This document shows positions 18,058-25,555 of a DNA stretch of 64,000 nt, in pieces (positions within the stretch are counted from its first letter, which is position 1; every line of letters begins with the position of its first letter). The position numbers were made by a program, and so were the translations under genes. Origin of the DNA: Rhizobiales bacterium 65-79 (lineage in GTDB: Bacteria > Pseudomonadota > Alphaproteobacteria > Rhizobiales > Rhizobiaceae); contig MKRJ01000036.1 in assembly GCA_001896885.1 (NCBI GenBank), positions 1 through 64,000 on the forward strand, in the 5' to 3' direction. Under the pieces are notes generated by a model, which saw only the letters and a list, made by a program, of their open reading frames with translations, was not told the DNA's origin and did no database searches.

Positions 18058-18573
18058 ATGATCAAGTTCGTCGTCGCCGCCCTGTGGCTCGTCGCCGTGA
18101 CGCTCGGCACCGTGATCTTTTCCTTTTCGATGTCCGGGCCCAAGGCCAAGGCGCCGGAACCGGCCTTCTTCGGCGGCCTCGACTACGTGAAGACCGACAT
18201 CATCTCCGTCCCGCTGATGAAGGACGAGGAGGTTTACGGCTATTTCCTGACGCGCCTGGTCTATACGGTCGAGCCCGCCGTCATGAAGACCCTGTCGTTG
18301 CCCGCCGATGCGCTGCTCGTCGATCAGGTCTATACCTACCTCTACGCCAACCCGCAGATCGATTTCGCCGACTATGCCAGGCTCGACCTGGACAAGCTGC
18401 GCAACGGCATCCGCGATTCGGTGAACAAGCGCGTCGGCAAGGAATTGATCCACGACGTCCTGATCGAGCAGATCGACTTCCTGACCAAGGCCGAGATCCG
18501 CGACAACACGATCCGCCGCCGCACCGGCACCATCGAACGGACCGAAGGCAAACCGGCGCCCGTGGTGCACTGA
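18058..18573 (+). CDS. Single-pass membrane protein closing the flagellar operon
   Basis: A 171-residue protein with one N-terminal membrane helix (about 3-24) and a periplasmic part, with no lipobox or clear signal cleavage site. I do not recognise a named family. The topology (short cytoplasmic end, one helix, periplasmic domain ending in a region like DVLIEQIDFLTKAEIRDN) recalls FliL-type motor accessory proteins. It follows the FlgN-like gene by 58 bases in the same direction, so a flagellar role is plausible but unproven. ATG at 18058 is chosen because the open frame further upstream is Pro/Ala-rich and overlaps the previous gene. Confidence 0.7.
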   Translation: MIKFVVAALWLVAVTLGTVIFSFSMSGPKAKAPEPAFFGGLDYVKTDIISVPLMKDEEVYGYFLTRLVYTVEPAVMKTLSLPADALLVDQVYTYLYANPQIDFADYARLDLDKLRNGIRDSVNKRVGKELIHDVLIEQIDFLTKAEIRDNTIRRRTGTIERTEGKPAPVVH

Positions 18574-18579
18574 CCGGTT

Positions 18580-19704
18580 TCAGAAGGTAAGTTGCACCCC
18601 CTGCAGGCTGGCGCTGAGCAGCGCCAGTCCGAACAGGAAGACGAGAAGCGCGCCGCCGATCTCGAAAGCCGACCGGATCGCGCCGCCTGCGATTCCGTCG
18701 CCAGCGAGTCGGACGGCGACGTTCTTGGCGAACACCGCCGCCGTCGCCAGCGTCGATACGGTGATGGCGGTGCCGATCGACATGGCGACCACCGAAGCGA
18801 TGCCGGCCACCCAGAGCCCGTTCAGGAAGGCGAAGGTAAGCACGATCAGCGCGCCGGTGCAGGGTCTCAAGCCCACCGCCATGATCGCCGACCACGCGGT
18901 GCCCCAGTCGAACTGTCGGCCGCCGAGGAGGCTGGGGTCGGGAGCATGGCTGTGCCCGCATTCGGCGCAGACCTCGGCCGGCCCATGCGAATGGGCGTGA
19001 TTGTCATGCGAATGGGCATGACCACGATGATGCATATGGCCATGCGCATCATGATGATGGACGTGGTCGTGCGCATGCCGATGATGCCGGTCGTCCTCCG
19101 CCCCCTCGCCTGGATCCAAGGCCGGCCCGCCGGCGAGCGCCAGCGCCGGTCGCCTTGTCCTGACCAGCGCGCCGAGCTTGCGGAAGAGCAGCCACGCCCC
19201 GAACAGCGTGACGAGCGCATAGCTCAGGATTTCGAGCGCCCAGGTCGCGCTGGTCATGGTGATCGCCGTGCCACGCAGGAACAGGAAGATCGCCGACATC
19301 AGCAGGATCGCGGTGGCGCCCTGCAGCATGGCCGAGACGAAGGAGAGCAGGATGCCGCGCCGGAGCTCCACCTCGTTCGCCACCATGTAGGAGGAGATGA
19401 CCGCCTTGCCGTGCCCCGGGCCCGCGGCGTGGAACACGCCATAGGCGAAGGAGACGCCGCCCAGTATCCAGAAGGCGTTGCCGTTCTGCTTGAGCCCGCG
19501 CATGGCGTCGGTCAATGCATGATAGAAACGCTGCTGTTCGCCATTCACCCATCGCAGGAAGCCCGCCAGCGGACCGGCCGGCACGATCTGCGGCTCCGCC
19601 GCGCCGATGCCGAGCGAGCTTTGCGCATGGGCATGGGTGGCGAGGATGGCGATCACGGCGGCGCCAAGGCAGAGCAGGAAGGCATGGCGGAATTCCCTGG
19701 TCAT
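18580..19704 (-). CDS. NicO/RcnA-type nickel-cobalt transporter
   Basis: A polytopic membrane protein (374 residues from 19704; 377 if the ATG at 19713 is used) of the NicO family, which moves Ni2+/Co2+ across the inner membrane. It has a hydrophobic N-terminus, about six further membrane segments, the family motif FHAAGPGHGKAVISSY, and a cytoplasmic loop with more than twenty His residues interleaved with Asp and Arg, a likely metal sensor or store. A second conserved motif, GLRPCTGALIVL, follows. The ATG at 19704 overlaps the stop of the DUF1007 gene (ATGA), so the two are coupled; such pairs are typical of rhizobial metal uptake or export. Direction of transport cannot be read from sequence. 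Confidence 0.85.
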   Translation of the reverse strand: MTREFRHAFLLCLGAAVIAILATHAHAQSSLGIGAAEPQIVPAGPLAGFLRWVNGEQQRFYHALTDAMRGLKQNGNAFWILGGVSFAYGVFHAAGPGHGKAVISSYMVANEVELRRGILLSFVSAMLQGATAILLMSAIFLFLRGTAITMTSATWALEILSYALVTLFGAWLLFRKLGALVRTRRPALALAGGPALDPGEGAEDDRHHRHAHDHVHHHDAHGHMHHRGHAHSHDNHAHSHGPAEVCAECGHSHAPDPSLLGGRQFDWGTAWSAIMAVGLRPCTGALIVLTFAFLNGLWVAGIASVVAMSIGTAITVSTLATAAVFAKNVAVRLAGDGIAGGAIRSAFEIGGALLVFLFGLALLSASLQGVQLTF

Positions 19705-20354
19705 GGCTGGCATGTGATTTCCAGTTTGGTCGCGAAAATCTTGCTGAGGTCCGTTGGATCGTTGAAGAAGGCGTCCGTCAGCGTCTTCTGGTTCTGGGCG
19801 AGCGCCTGGTCGGGATCGGGCCGGATCACCTTTCTGGTGCAGTTCGCCGGCAACCCGTCGACATGCAGGTCGTCGTCGCTGTGGAAGTCGATCGCTGTGT
19901 AGAAGGTCGGGTCATAGATGCCGAAATCCGTCTTGCCGACAAGCTTCAGCGGCTTTTTGGGATGGGTTTCGAAAAGGAGCAGGAACCGGCCGTCCTTGAA
20001 ATCGGCGACCATATGGTCCGGCGCCTGCATGGCGACGTCCTTGCCGTTCTGGGTCACGAGCTGGAAATAATTGTAGTCGGCGAGCGAATGGTGGACGGTC
20101 TTCGCCAGCGCTTCCAGTTCGGATTTCTCCAGCTTCAGATCCTTGTTCTTGTCGAACTGGACCAGCACCGTGCTGGAGAAGAAGTCGTCGAAACGCCAGA
20201 CATGGCGAAGAGACTTCACCGTGCCGTCCGGGCCGATCAGAAGCTCCAGCCGGGCATCGGCGAAGACATGCGGATGGGCGTATGCAGGCGCAACAAGGAC
20301 AGCGGCCATGAAAGCCGAGGCGGACAATGCCTTGAGGAAGGAAAGCGCTCGCAT
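19701..20354 (-). CDS. Periplasmic DUF1007 protein, partner of the NicO transporter
   Basis: A 217-residue secreted protein (signal peptide about 1-26, cleaved before HPHVFADAR). It belongs to DUF1007, usually found next to NicO-type transporters. A DKNKDLKLEKSE segment at about 64-75 has the spacing of an EF-hand-like acidic loop, and the mature N-terminus carries two His, so metal binding is plausible. A CTRK and an ITCQP Cys near the C-terminus could pair. The start at 20354 gives the signal peptide; the open frame upstream overlaps the LysR gene and is not coding. Confidence 0.85.
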   Translation of the reverse strand: MRALSFLKALSASAFMAAVLVAPAYAHPHVFADARLELLIGPDGTVKSLRHVWRFDDFFSSTVLVQFDKNKDLKLEKSELEALAKTVHHSLADYNYFQLVTQNGKDVAMQAPDHMVADFKDGRFLLLFETHPKKPLKLVGKTDFGIYDPTFYTAIDFHSDDDLHVDGLPANCTRKVIRPDPDQALAQNQKTLTDAFFNDPTDLSKIFATKLEITCQP

Positions 20355-20419
20355 CGCACCCGCAGCGGCCGGAATCGGAACCCCGAACGTCACCCGAAAA
20401 CGGGCGAAAGTGCGACGGC

Positions 20420-21328
20420 TCAGGCCAGCCGCACCTTTTCCCGCGCCTTGAACCACTGCACCAGATAGTCGACGAAGACGCGTACCTTGGCCGGCAGATA
20501 GCGGCGATGCGGATAGACGGCGAAGATGCCGCGGCCGTTGAGCAGGAATTCGTCGAGCACCGGCACCAGGCGTCCGTTCTCGATCTCGGCGGCGGCGATG
20601 AAATCCGGAAGGATCGCGAAGCCCAGCCCGGCGAGCGCCGCCGCGCGCGCCGCGATGGGGCTGTTCACCTCGATCGGGCCGGAAACCGAGACGCTCACCG
20701 TATCGCCGGCGCCATTGGCGAACGGCCAGTTCGAAAGCCAGCGGCCGTTGGTGTCGATGATGCAGGGCAGGCTGCCGAGGTCCTGCGGCCGCGCCGGCCT
20801 GCCGTATTTCGCGATCGCCTCCGGCGATGCGCACAGGCAGATCGAGAACGGCGCCAGCTTGCGCGCGATCAGCGATGAGTTTTCCAGCCGGGTGATTCGG
20901 ATGGCGAGATCGAATCCCTCCTCCACGAGATCGACGAAGCGGTCGTCCAGATGGATTTCGAGCACGATGTCGGGATGGTCGCGGGCGAAGTCGATCAGCG
21001 ACTGGCCGACCTGCGCGTCCGCGAAGGTGCGCGGTGCGGAAAGCTTGATCCGGCCCTTCACGTCGCCGGCTGATTCGCGCACCGTCTCCTGCAGGCTGTC
21101 GATCTCGCGGATGATCTCGGAAGCCCGGCCGAAATAGGTGTGCCCGGCTTCCGTCAGCGAGAACTGGCGCGTCGTGCGGTTGAGGAGCAGCGCCCCGAGC
21201 TCGTCTTCCAGTTCGCGCACATATTTCGACAAAAGCGCCTTGGAACGGCCGATCCTGCGCGCTGCCGCGGAAAATCCCTCCGCTTCGACCACCGCGATGA
21301 AGGCCCGCATCCGCGTCAGCGTATCCAT
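20420..21328 (-). CDS. LysR-family transcriptional regulator
   Basis: A 302-residue LysR regulator: N-terminal winged helix-turn-helix (about 1-60, with FSAAARRIGRSKALLSKYVR) followed by a periplasmic-binding-like effector domain (about 90-295). These proteins bind small metabolites and often control divergent or adjacent genes. The sub-type resembles the quinone/aromatic-responsive or DsdC-like group with short C-terminal domain, but no ligand can be assigned. It runs toward the DUF1007 gene with a 65-base gap and away from the ornithine decarboxylase leader. Confidence 0.9.
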   Translation of the reverse strand: MDTLTRMRAFIAVVEAEGFSAAARRIGRSKALLSKYVRELEDELGALLLNRTTRQFSLTEAGHTYFGRASEIIREIDSLQETVRESAGDVKGRIKLSAPRTFADAQVGQSLIDFARDHPDIVLEIHLDDRFVDLVEEGFDLAIRITRLENSSLIARKLAPFSICLCASPEAIAKYGRPARPQDLGSLPCIIDTNGRWLSNWPFANGAGDTVSVSVSGPIEVNSPIAARAAALAGLGFAILPDFIAAAEIENGRLVPVLDEFLLNGRGIFAVYPHRRYLPAKVRVFVDYLVQWFKAREKVRLA

Positions 21329-21451
21329 GGGCTCAGGCCTTTCTCACCGATCGAGGAAGGGCGTGCGCCACGATCTTCGTTCGATGTCTCGATACCACCC
21401 GTCGTCTATCGTTCGATCCTGTGAATTTTTCAACCCGCCGCTGATTTTTCA

Positions 21452-21480
21452 TTGATTGGACATCATTTTCTTCTTATATC
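21452..21480 (+). promoter_or_regulatory. Putative sigma70-type promoter of the odc leader
   Basis: TTGATT, 17-base spacer, TATATC in a locally AT-rich island. Predicted start near 21487, giving a 5' leader of about 440 bases before the decarboxylase gene. Confidence 0.45.
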
Positions 21481-21486
21481 GCGATT

Positions 21487-21926
21487 GCCCAAAGTCGCAC
21501 GTGCCTGTGGGCGTCCCCCGGGCCTCGGAATGGCGAGGCGATCGGGACGGTACCCGGGAAGTAACGAGCCCGGTCGGTTCAGCGGCCAACCGCCGATCCG
21601 AGGACGCCTTGAAGCAACGACGGTGCGGGCCTTTCTAGTGTCTGCCGGTTGTCCATAGACCGGGGTTACTGAAGAGGCACACCTTCATTGCCGGCAGTGC
21701 GGAGCGGGTCCTCCAATCCAAAGCTGAGGCAGACAAAGCGAGCTCCCGCCGCAAGGCGTTTGCTCATCGCCGCGTAACTCGCGTTTCATGGTTCCGGTTA
21801 CTCCACCGGCTGGGCCATGAGGTTCGGGAGACGCCCTTTGTCCACAGCGGAACGTTCAGGGTCGAGTGCCCGGCAATCCGCAGTTTGCTCGACGGGTCCC
21901 CCGGGATCCGCGCAATGGAGAGACCG
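21487..21926 (+). ncRNA. Long structured leader of ornithine decarboxylase (speF-type RNA candidate)
   Basis: About 440 bases without a convincing gene, lying between a promoter-like island and the decarboxylase start. Several nested pairings are visible: CTGCCGG/CCGGCAG (21642-21648 with 21691-21697) enclosing GAAG/CTTC (21671-21674 with 21683-21686), and CATGG/CCATG (21787-21791 with 21815-21819) enclosing CCGG/CCGG (21794-21797 with 21806-21809). The speF RNA motif is known upstream of alphaproteobacterial ornithine decarboxylase genes and is thought to regulate them; size and position fit. I could not check the conserved sequence core against the family model. Confidence 0.6.
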
Positions 21927-23060
21927 ATGGCAACCCAGCGCATCCTGGACTTTCTCGCCACCCGACGACCGAACGGCCCTTGCCTCGTCGTCGACCTGGA
22001 CGTCGTCGCCGACAATTACCGCGCCTTCGAGAAGGCGCTGCCTGATTCGCGCATCTACTACGCCGTGAAGGCGAACCCGGCGCCGGAGATCCTGCGTCTG
22101 CTCGCCTCGCTCGGCTCGTCCTTCGACACCGCGAGCGTCGCCGAGATCGAGATGGCGATGGACGCCGGCGCGCCGGCCTCCCGCATCTCCTTCGGCAACA
22201 CGATCAAGAAGGAGCGCGACATCGCCCGCGCCTTCGAACTCGGCATCCGTCTCTTCGCCGTCGATTGCGCCGAGGAGGTGGAGAAGGTCGCGCGCGCCGC
22301 TCCGGGCGCCAGGGTCTTCTGCCGCGTGCTCACCGACGGCGAAGGCGCCGAATGGCCGCTGTCGCGCAAGTTCGGCTGCGTCCCGGCGATGGCGATCGAC
22401 GTGCTGCGCAAGGCGAAGGCGCTTGGCCTCGACGCCTATGGCGTGTCGTTCCATGTCGGCTCGCAGCAGACGCACCTCGATGCCTGGGACCGGGCTCTGG
22501 CCGACGCCAGGCGTGTATTCTCCACGCTTGCCGATGAAGGCATCGTGCTCAAGATGGTCAACATGGGGGGCGGGTTCCCGACCCGCTACCTGAGGGACGT
22601 GCCGGCGGCCGAGGCCTACGGCCAGGCGATCTTCTCCGCCCTCAGGAAGCATTTCGGCAACCGCATCCCGGAAACCATCATCGAGCCCGGCCGCGGCATG
22701 GTCGGCAATGCCGGCGTCATCAAGTCCGAGGTGGTGCTGATCTCGAAGAAGGCCGAGGAGGACGAACTGCGCTGGGTCTATCTCGACATCGGCAAGTTCG
22801 GCGGCCTCGCCGAGACGATGGACGAGGCGATCCGCTACCCGATCGTGACGGCGCGCGACCGCGATGAAAAGGGCGCCTGCGTGCTCGCCGGTCCGACCTG
22901 CGATTCGGCCGACGTGATGTACGAGAAGACGCCCTACCCGCTGCCCTTGTCACTGACCATCGGCGACGAGGTGCTGATCGAGGGAACGGGCGCCTACACG
23001 ACCACCTACGCCTCGGTCGCCTTCAACGGCTTCGAGCCTCTCCGATCCTACGTGATCTGA
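21927..23060 (+). CDS. odc: Ornithine decarboxylase (fold III, PLP-dependent)
   Basis: Converts ornithine to putrescine, the entry to polyamine synthesis in the cytoplasm. The 377-residue protein is an alanine-racemase-fold decarboxylase: the PLP lysine lies in YYAVKANPAPEIL (about residue 50), then SFHVGSQ, the glycine-rich MGGGFPT phosphate-binding stretch, EPGRGMVGNAG, and the C-terminal GPTCDSADV motif with the substrate/active-site Cys. The ATG at 21927 with GGAGAG at 21917 is preferred over an ATG at 21915. With homospermidine synthase (52695-54140) it gives the usual rhizobial route ornithine to putrescine to homospermidine. Confidence 0.93.
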   Translation: MATQRILDFLATRRPNGPCLVVDLDVVADNYRAFEKALPDSRIYYAVKANPAPEILRLLASLGSSFDTASVAEIEMAMDAGAPASRISFGNTIKKERDIARAFELGIRLFAVDCAEEVEKVARAAPGARVFCRVLTDGEGAEWPLSRKFGCVPAMAIDVLRKAKALGLDAYGVSFHVGSQQTHLDAWDRALADARRVFSTLADEGIVLKMVNMGGGFPTRYLRDVPAAEAYGQAIFSALRKHFGNRIPETIIEPGRGMVGNAGVIKSEVVLISKKAEEDELRWVYLDIGKFGGLAETMDEAIRYPIVTARDRDEKGACVLAGPTCDSADVMYEKTPYPLPLSLTIGDEVLIEGTGAYTTTYASVAFNGFEPLRSYVI

Positions 23061-23146
23061 CGGGAAACCCCGTCGGATCACCCGGATGCCGGCGTCCGCG
23101 CCGGCTCCGGTTCGCCTGTGGAACGAATTTCTGCTCGTGAAGGATC

Positions 23147-23770
23147 ATGGATATGGACAAGATTTCGATGGCGGCGGCGACGCCGGCTCTCTCCTCTTCT
23201 CATCTGGGAGAGGGTGAGGAGCACGCTCCAGCGCCTGTATTTGTGATCGGGCAGGAAACCGCCGCGGACATTCCCGCGCGCGACGCCCTGCTCGATCGCG
23301 CCATGGGACCGCGCTGGCGCAAGAAATCGTCGGAGAAACTGCGCAAGGGTCGCATTCCCGCCGAAGGGCTTGCGCTGGTCGCCCGCGACGAATTCGGCAC
23401 CGTGGTCGGCACGGTGAGGCTGTGGGACGTCGCCGCCGGCATTGATGGGGCGCACGCTCTGCTCCTCGGCCCGCTTGCGGTCGAGCCGACGCTGAAAAGC
23501 GCCGGCATCGGCTCGGCGCTGATGCGCGAGGCGATTGCCGAGGCCACCCGCCTCGGCCATGCGGCGATCATCCTGGTCGGCGACGCGCCCTACTACGGGC
23601 GCTTCGGCTTTTCGGCACGGAAGACCGGCCATCTCGCCATGCCAGGGCCATACGAAAGGCACCGGCTGCTGGCGCTGGAACTGGTTCCCAGAGCGCTCGA
23701 CGGCGCCAGGGGCGTTATCCGGCCCGCCGGGCGCAAGGCGAAACCGGCGCGGATCGCCGAGGCGGTCTGA
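23147..23770 (+). CDS. GNAT-family N-acetyltransferase
   Basis: A 207-residue GNAT protein of the YhbS-like type; it would move an acetyl group from acetyl-CoA to an unidentified amine. The acetyl-CoA loop is in GPLAVEPTLKSAGIGSALM (about residues 105-123), followed by VGDAPYYGRFGF. The family's usual start would fall near the FVIGQE segment; the first ~32 residues lie on a CTCTC/GAGAG palindrome (23188-23222) resembling dispersed repeats, so the true start may be the GTG near 23243. It lies 86 bases after odc in the same direction. Confidence 0.8.
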   Translation: MDMDKISMAAATPALSSSHLGEGEEHAPAPVFVIGQETAADIPARDALLDRAMGPRWRKKSSEKLRKGRIPAEGLALVARDEFGTVVGTVRLWDVAAGIDGAHALLLGPLAVEPTLKSAGIGSALMREAIAEATRLGHAAIILVGDAPYYGRFGFSARKTGHLAMPGPYERHRLLALELVPRALDGARGVIRPAGRKAKPARIAEAV

Positions 23771-23812
23771 TCCCGACAGGAGCCCTCTTCGCTCGGCGGA
23801 GAGGGCTTCCCG

Positions 23813-24094
23813 CTAGAGTACCTGGCTCAGCGCCATGGCGACGGACATGTCGCCATCGACCTTGAGCTTGCCCTGCATGAAGGCCGATGTCGGATCGAGC
23901 TCGCCGGCGATCATGGACTCCAGGTCGTCCTTCGCCAGCGTGATGGTGCAATCGGCGGGAGCGTCGGTCGTCGAGACCGTGGCGCCCTCTATGACCACCA
24001 CGCCATCGGCGCCGCAATCGAACTTCACCGACTTGCTGAAGCCGGAGCCTTCCACTTTTTCCCGCATCTTCGCGGCGATCGCATCCATGCTCAT
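23813..24094 (-). CDS. SCP-2 sterol-transfer domain protein
   Basis: A 93-residue stand-alone SCP2 domain, a small lipid- or fatty-acyl-CoA-binding fold. The second half carries the family pattern DCTITLAKDDLESMIAGELDP followed by AFMQGKLKVDGDMSVA, which shapes the hydrophobic tunnel. The ATG at 24094 (MSMDAIAAKMRE) has the usual start; the longer frame upstream has no domain content. It converges on the GNAT gene with a 42-base gap. The bound ligand in bacteria is not known. Confidence 0.88.
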   Translation of the reverse strand: MSMDAIAAKMREKVEGSGFSKSVKFDCGADGVVVIEGATVSTTDAPADCTITLAKDDLESMIAGELDPTSAFMQGKLKVDGDMSVAMALSQVL

Positions 24095-24224
24095 CGTGAT
24101 TCCTCGCTTGCCGGCCCGGATCGCGCCGAACCTGTCTTTCCGGGAACCTACGGTATGGCAAAGGGTCGTGGCAAGCAGTCGACGGGACCGTGCGGGAACA
24201 TCCCGGTTCCATACCTCGCCGGCC

Positions 24225-24263
24225 AAACTAAAGGGCCGCCCCGCCTCGCGGCAGGAGCGGCCC
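24225..24263 (-). terminator. Rho-independent terminator after the small secreted-protein operon
   Basis: On the - strand GGGCCGC (24263-24257) pairs with GCGGCCC (24239-24233), followed by TTTAGTTT. It ends the two-gene unit at 24288-24872. Confidence 0.7.
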
Positions 24264-24287
24264 TGGAACCCCATCGGGGAGAAGAAG

Positions 24288-24530
24288 TTACGACTTCTTC
24301 TGGTCCTTCTTGGTGTCCGTCTTCTTGGTGGCCTTCTTGGCGCTGGTCTTCTTGGCCGCGTGATGCTTCTTCGCCTTCTTGTGCTTCTTGACCATCGGCT
24401 TGGCCGGGGCCGTCGTGGTGGTCGTGGCGGCGGCGGTCGTGCTCGCGGCGGAGGCGGCGGTCACGGAGAGCGGAGCGGCGAAGGCGAGCGCCACGGCAAG
24501 CGAGAGCGCGGAGACGAGAGCTTTGTTCAT
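24288..24530 (-). CDS. Small secreted Lys/Ala/Thr-rich protein (Asr-like composition)
   Basis: An 80-residue protein with a clear Sec signal peptide (about 1-29, cleaved after ASA), a Thr/Ala stretch, then a strongly basic tail of Lys, His, Ala and Thr with repeated KK and HH pairs. Composition and layout resemble the enterobacterial acid-shock protein Asr, a periplasmic basic protein induced at low pH; homology cannot be claimed from such low-complexity sequence. It is 48 bases downstream of the next small secreted gene and shares a terminator with it. Confidence 0.65.
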   Translation of the reverse strand: MNKALVSALSLAVALAFAAPLSVTAASAASTTAAATTTTTAPAKPMVKKHKKAKKHHAAKKTSAKKATKKTDTKKDQKKS

Positions 24531-24578
24531 GATCCTGATTTCCCTTTTTCATGCGGAGCCGGATGATGGATCGGCCGG

Positions 24579-24872
24579 TCATTGATCGATCGGCTTGACC
24601 CCGAGCAGCTTCAATGCGGTTGCATAGGCCCTGATGCCCTGCGCCTGCGACTTGCCGGCACAGAACTTCTCGGCCTTCTTGCGAAGCGCCCGCGCCTGGG
24701 GGGCCCGCTTGGCCCTGGCGTGCTGGATGATTGCCTGGTCGAGCTGTTGCTGGAGAGCATTACACCGTTCGATACGCGTTATCGGCGCCTTGGTCACGGC
24801 GTGTCCCGCGGCTATGGCGGTGGTCGCCATGCTCGCAAGAACGATCGCAATACTGGCCACGAGACGTCGCAT
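24579..24872 (-). CDS. Small secreted helical protein with paired cysteines
   Basis: A 97-residue protein with a signal peptide (about 1-22) and a short mature helical part with two Cys (in ERCNALQQQ and AEKFCAGKS) that could form a disulfide. No family recognised. It is first of a two-gene - strand unit whose promoter region carries the motif at 24969-24984. The ATG at 24872 (MRRLVASIA) gives a normal signal peptide; an upstream ATG at 24917 gives a poor one. Confidence 0.65.
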   Translation of the reverse strand: MRRLVASIAIVLASMATTAIAAGHAVTKAPITRIERCNALQQQLDQAIIQHARAKRAPQARALRKKAEKFCAGKSQAQGIRAYATALKLLGVKPIDQ

Positions 24873-24968
24873 CGGTTCCTCGGCCCCGGCTCGCGCCGGC
24901 AGTTCTTCCGCTGTCAATCAGCAGCGTCCCTGTCCTAGGCCCCGATCGTTTCACGCGTTTTTCCCGAT

Positions 24969-24984
24969 TGCAGAATTTTGTAGC
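24969..24984 (-). promoter_or_regulatory. Shared promoter motif, copy 1
   Basis: On the - strand GCTACAAAATTCTGCA, 97 bases before the start at 24872. TACAA and TGCAA half-sites are ten bases apart, the usual layout for OmpR-family regulators. A near-identical copy lies at 25428-25443. Confidence 0.5.
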
Positions 24985-25072
24985 CGGATTGTTGCGCAAC
25001 TCGCCGCAACGCCTCCGGGACGGCCGCCTGCCATGCACCCGCACGCTCAGGCGACCATCCTCGTCGAGCCCG

Positions 25073-25342
25073 TCAGGCCTTCTTCGGCAGGGGCTTGTGA
25101 TGCACGACCTTGTGCACGACCTTGTGGTGCACGACCTTGTGGTGAACGACCCTGTGGTGATGATGATGCACCACATGCTTCACCACGTGATGGTGGTGGC
25201 GCACATGGTGATGATGATGATGCTTCACCACGGCCACCTTCGCGGTCGTAGTCGTAGCGGCTTCGGCGCTGCCTGCGGCAAGCATGGAACCCGAAAAGGC
25301 GACCGCCGTGGCGATGGCGATTGCGGAAAGGAACGTTTTCAT
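25073..25342 (-). CDS. Small secreted His-rich protein
   Basis: An 89-residue protein: signal peptide at about 1-28 (cleaved after AEA), a Thr/Ala run, then a mature tail with 23 His in about 50 residues arranged as runs of four to six His and then repeated VVHHK units. The DNA shows 15-base tandem repeats there. Such a tail would bind Ni, Zn or Cu or buffer protons in the periplasm. No named family. It is divergent from the two-component system at 25556-27690 and shares a promoter motif with the small gene at 24579-24872. ATG at 25342 (MKTFLSAIAI) is chosen for the signal peptide. Confidence 0.7.
   Translation of the reverse strand: MKTFLSAIAIATAVAFSGSMLAAGSAEAATTTTAKVAVVKHHHHHHVRHHHHVVKHVVHHHHHRVVHHKVVHHKVVHKVVHHKPLPKKA
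25102..25158 (-). repeat. 15-base tandem repeats coding VVHHK units
   Basis: Three successive 15-base units (25114-25128, 25129-25143, 25144-25158) preceded by a 12-base partial one, all variants of TGCACGACCTTGTGG on the + strand. They lie inside the His-rich gene and explain its repeated tail; copy number could vary between strains. Confidence 0.7.
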
Positions 25343-25427
25343 CGAAAGTTTTCCCTGGATCGAATGACGCTGCATGAGCGCAGCAGCCGACATATGACTT
25401 GTTTCTGTTTCCTCAATTTTTCCGCAA

Positions 25428-25443
25428 TGCAGAGTTTTGTAGC
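25428..25443 (-). promoter_or_regulatory. Shared promoter motif, copy 2
   Basis: On the - strand GCTACAAAACTCTGCA, 86 bases before the His-rich gene and 112 bases before the response regulator on the other strand. It matches copy 1 (24969-24984) at 15 of 16 bases, and the following run of A residues is also shared. Confidence 0.5.
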
Positions 25444-25555
25444 GGCCGCATTCCGTTCAGGGTGGGACAATGCTTCTTCGATACCGGCACGCGTCAGTCG
25501 AGACACTTGATTATGAGGCGGCATACTGCGTCGATACCCGCTCCGGGTCCGCGGC

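Noticed and set aside
23060-23075. GACGGG/CCCGTC hairpin after odc as a terminator
   Set aside because: Short stem over the stop codon and no T-tract.
25073-25342. CRISPR-like short repeats
   Set aside because: The 15-base units are in-frame tandem codon repeats of a His-rich protein without spacers.
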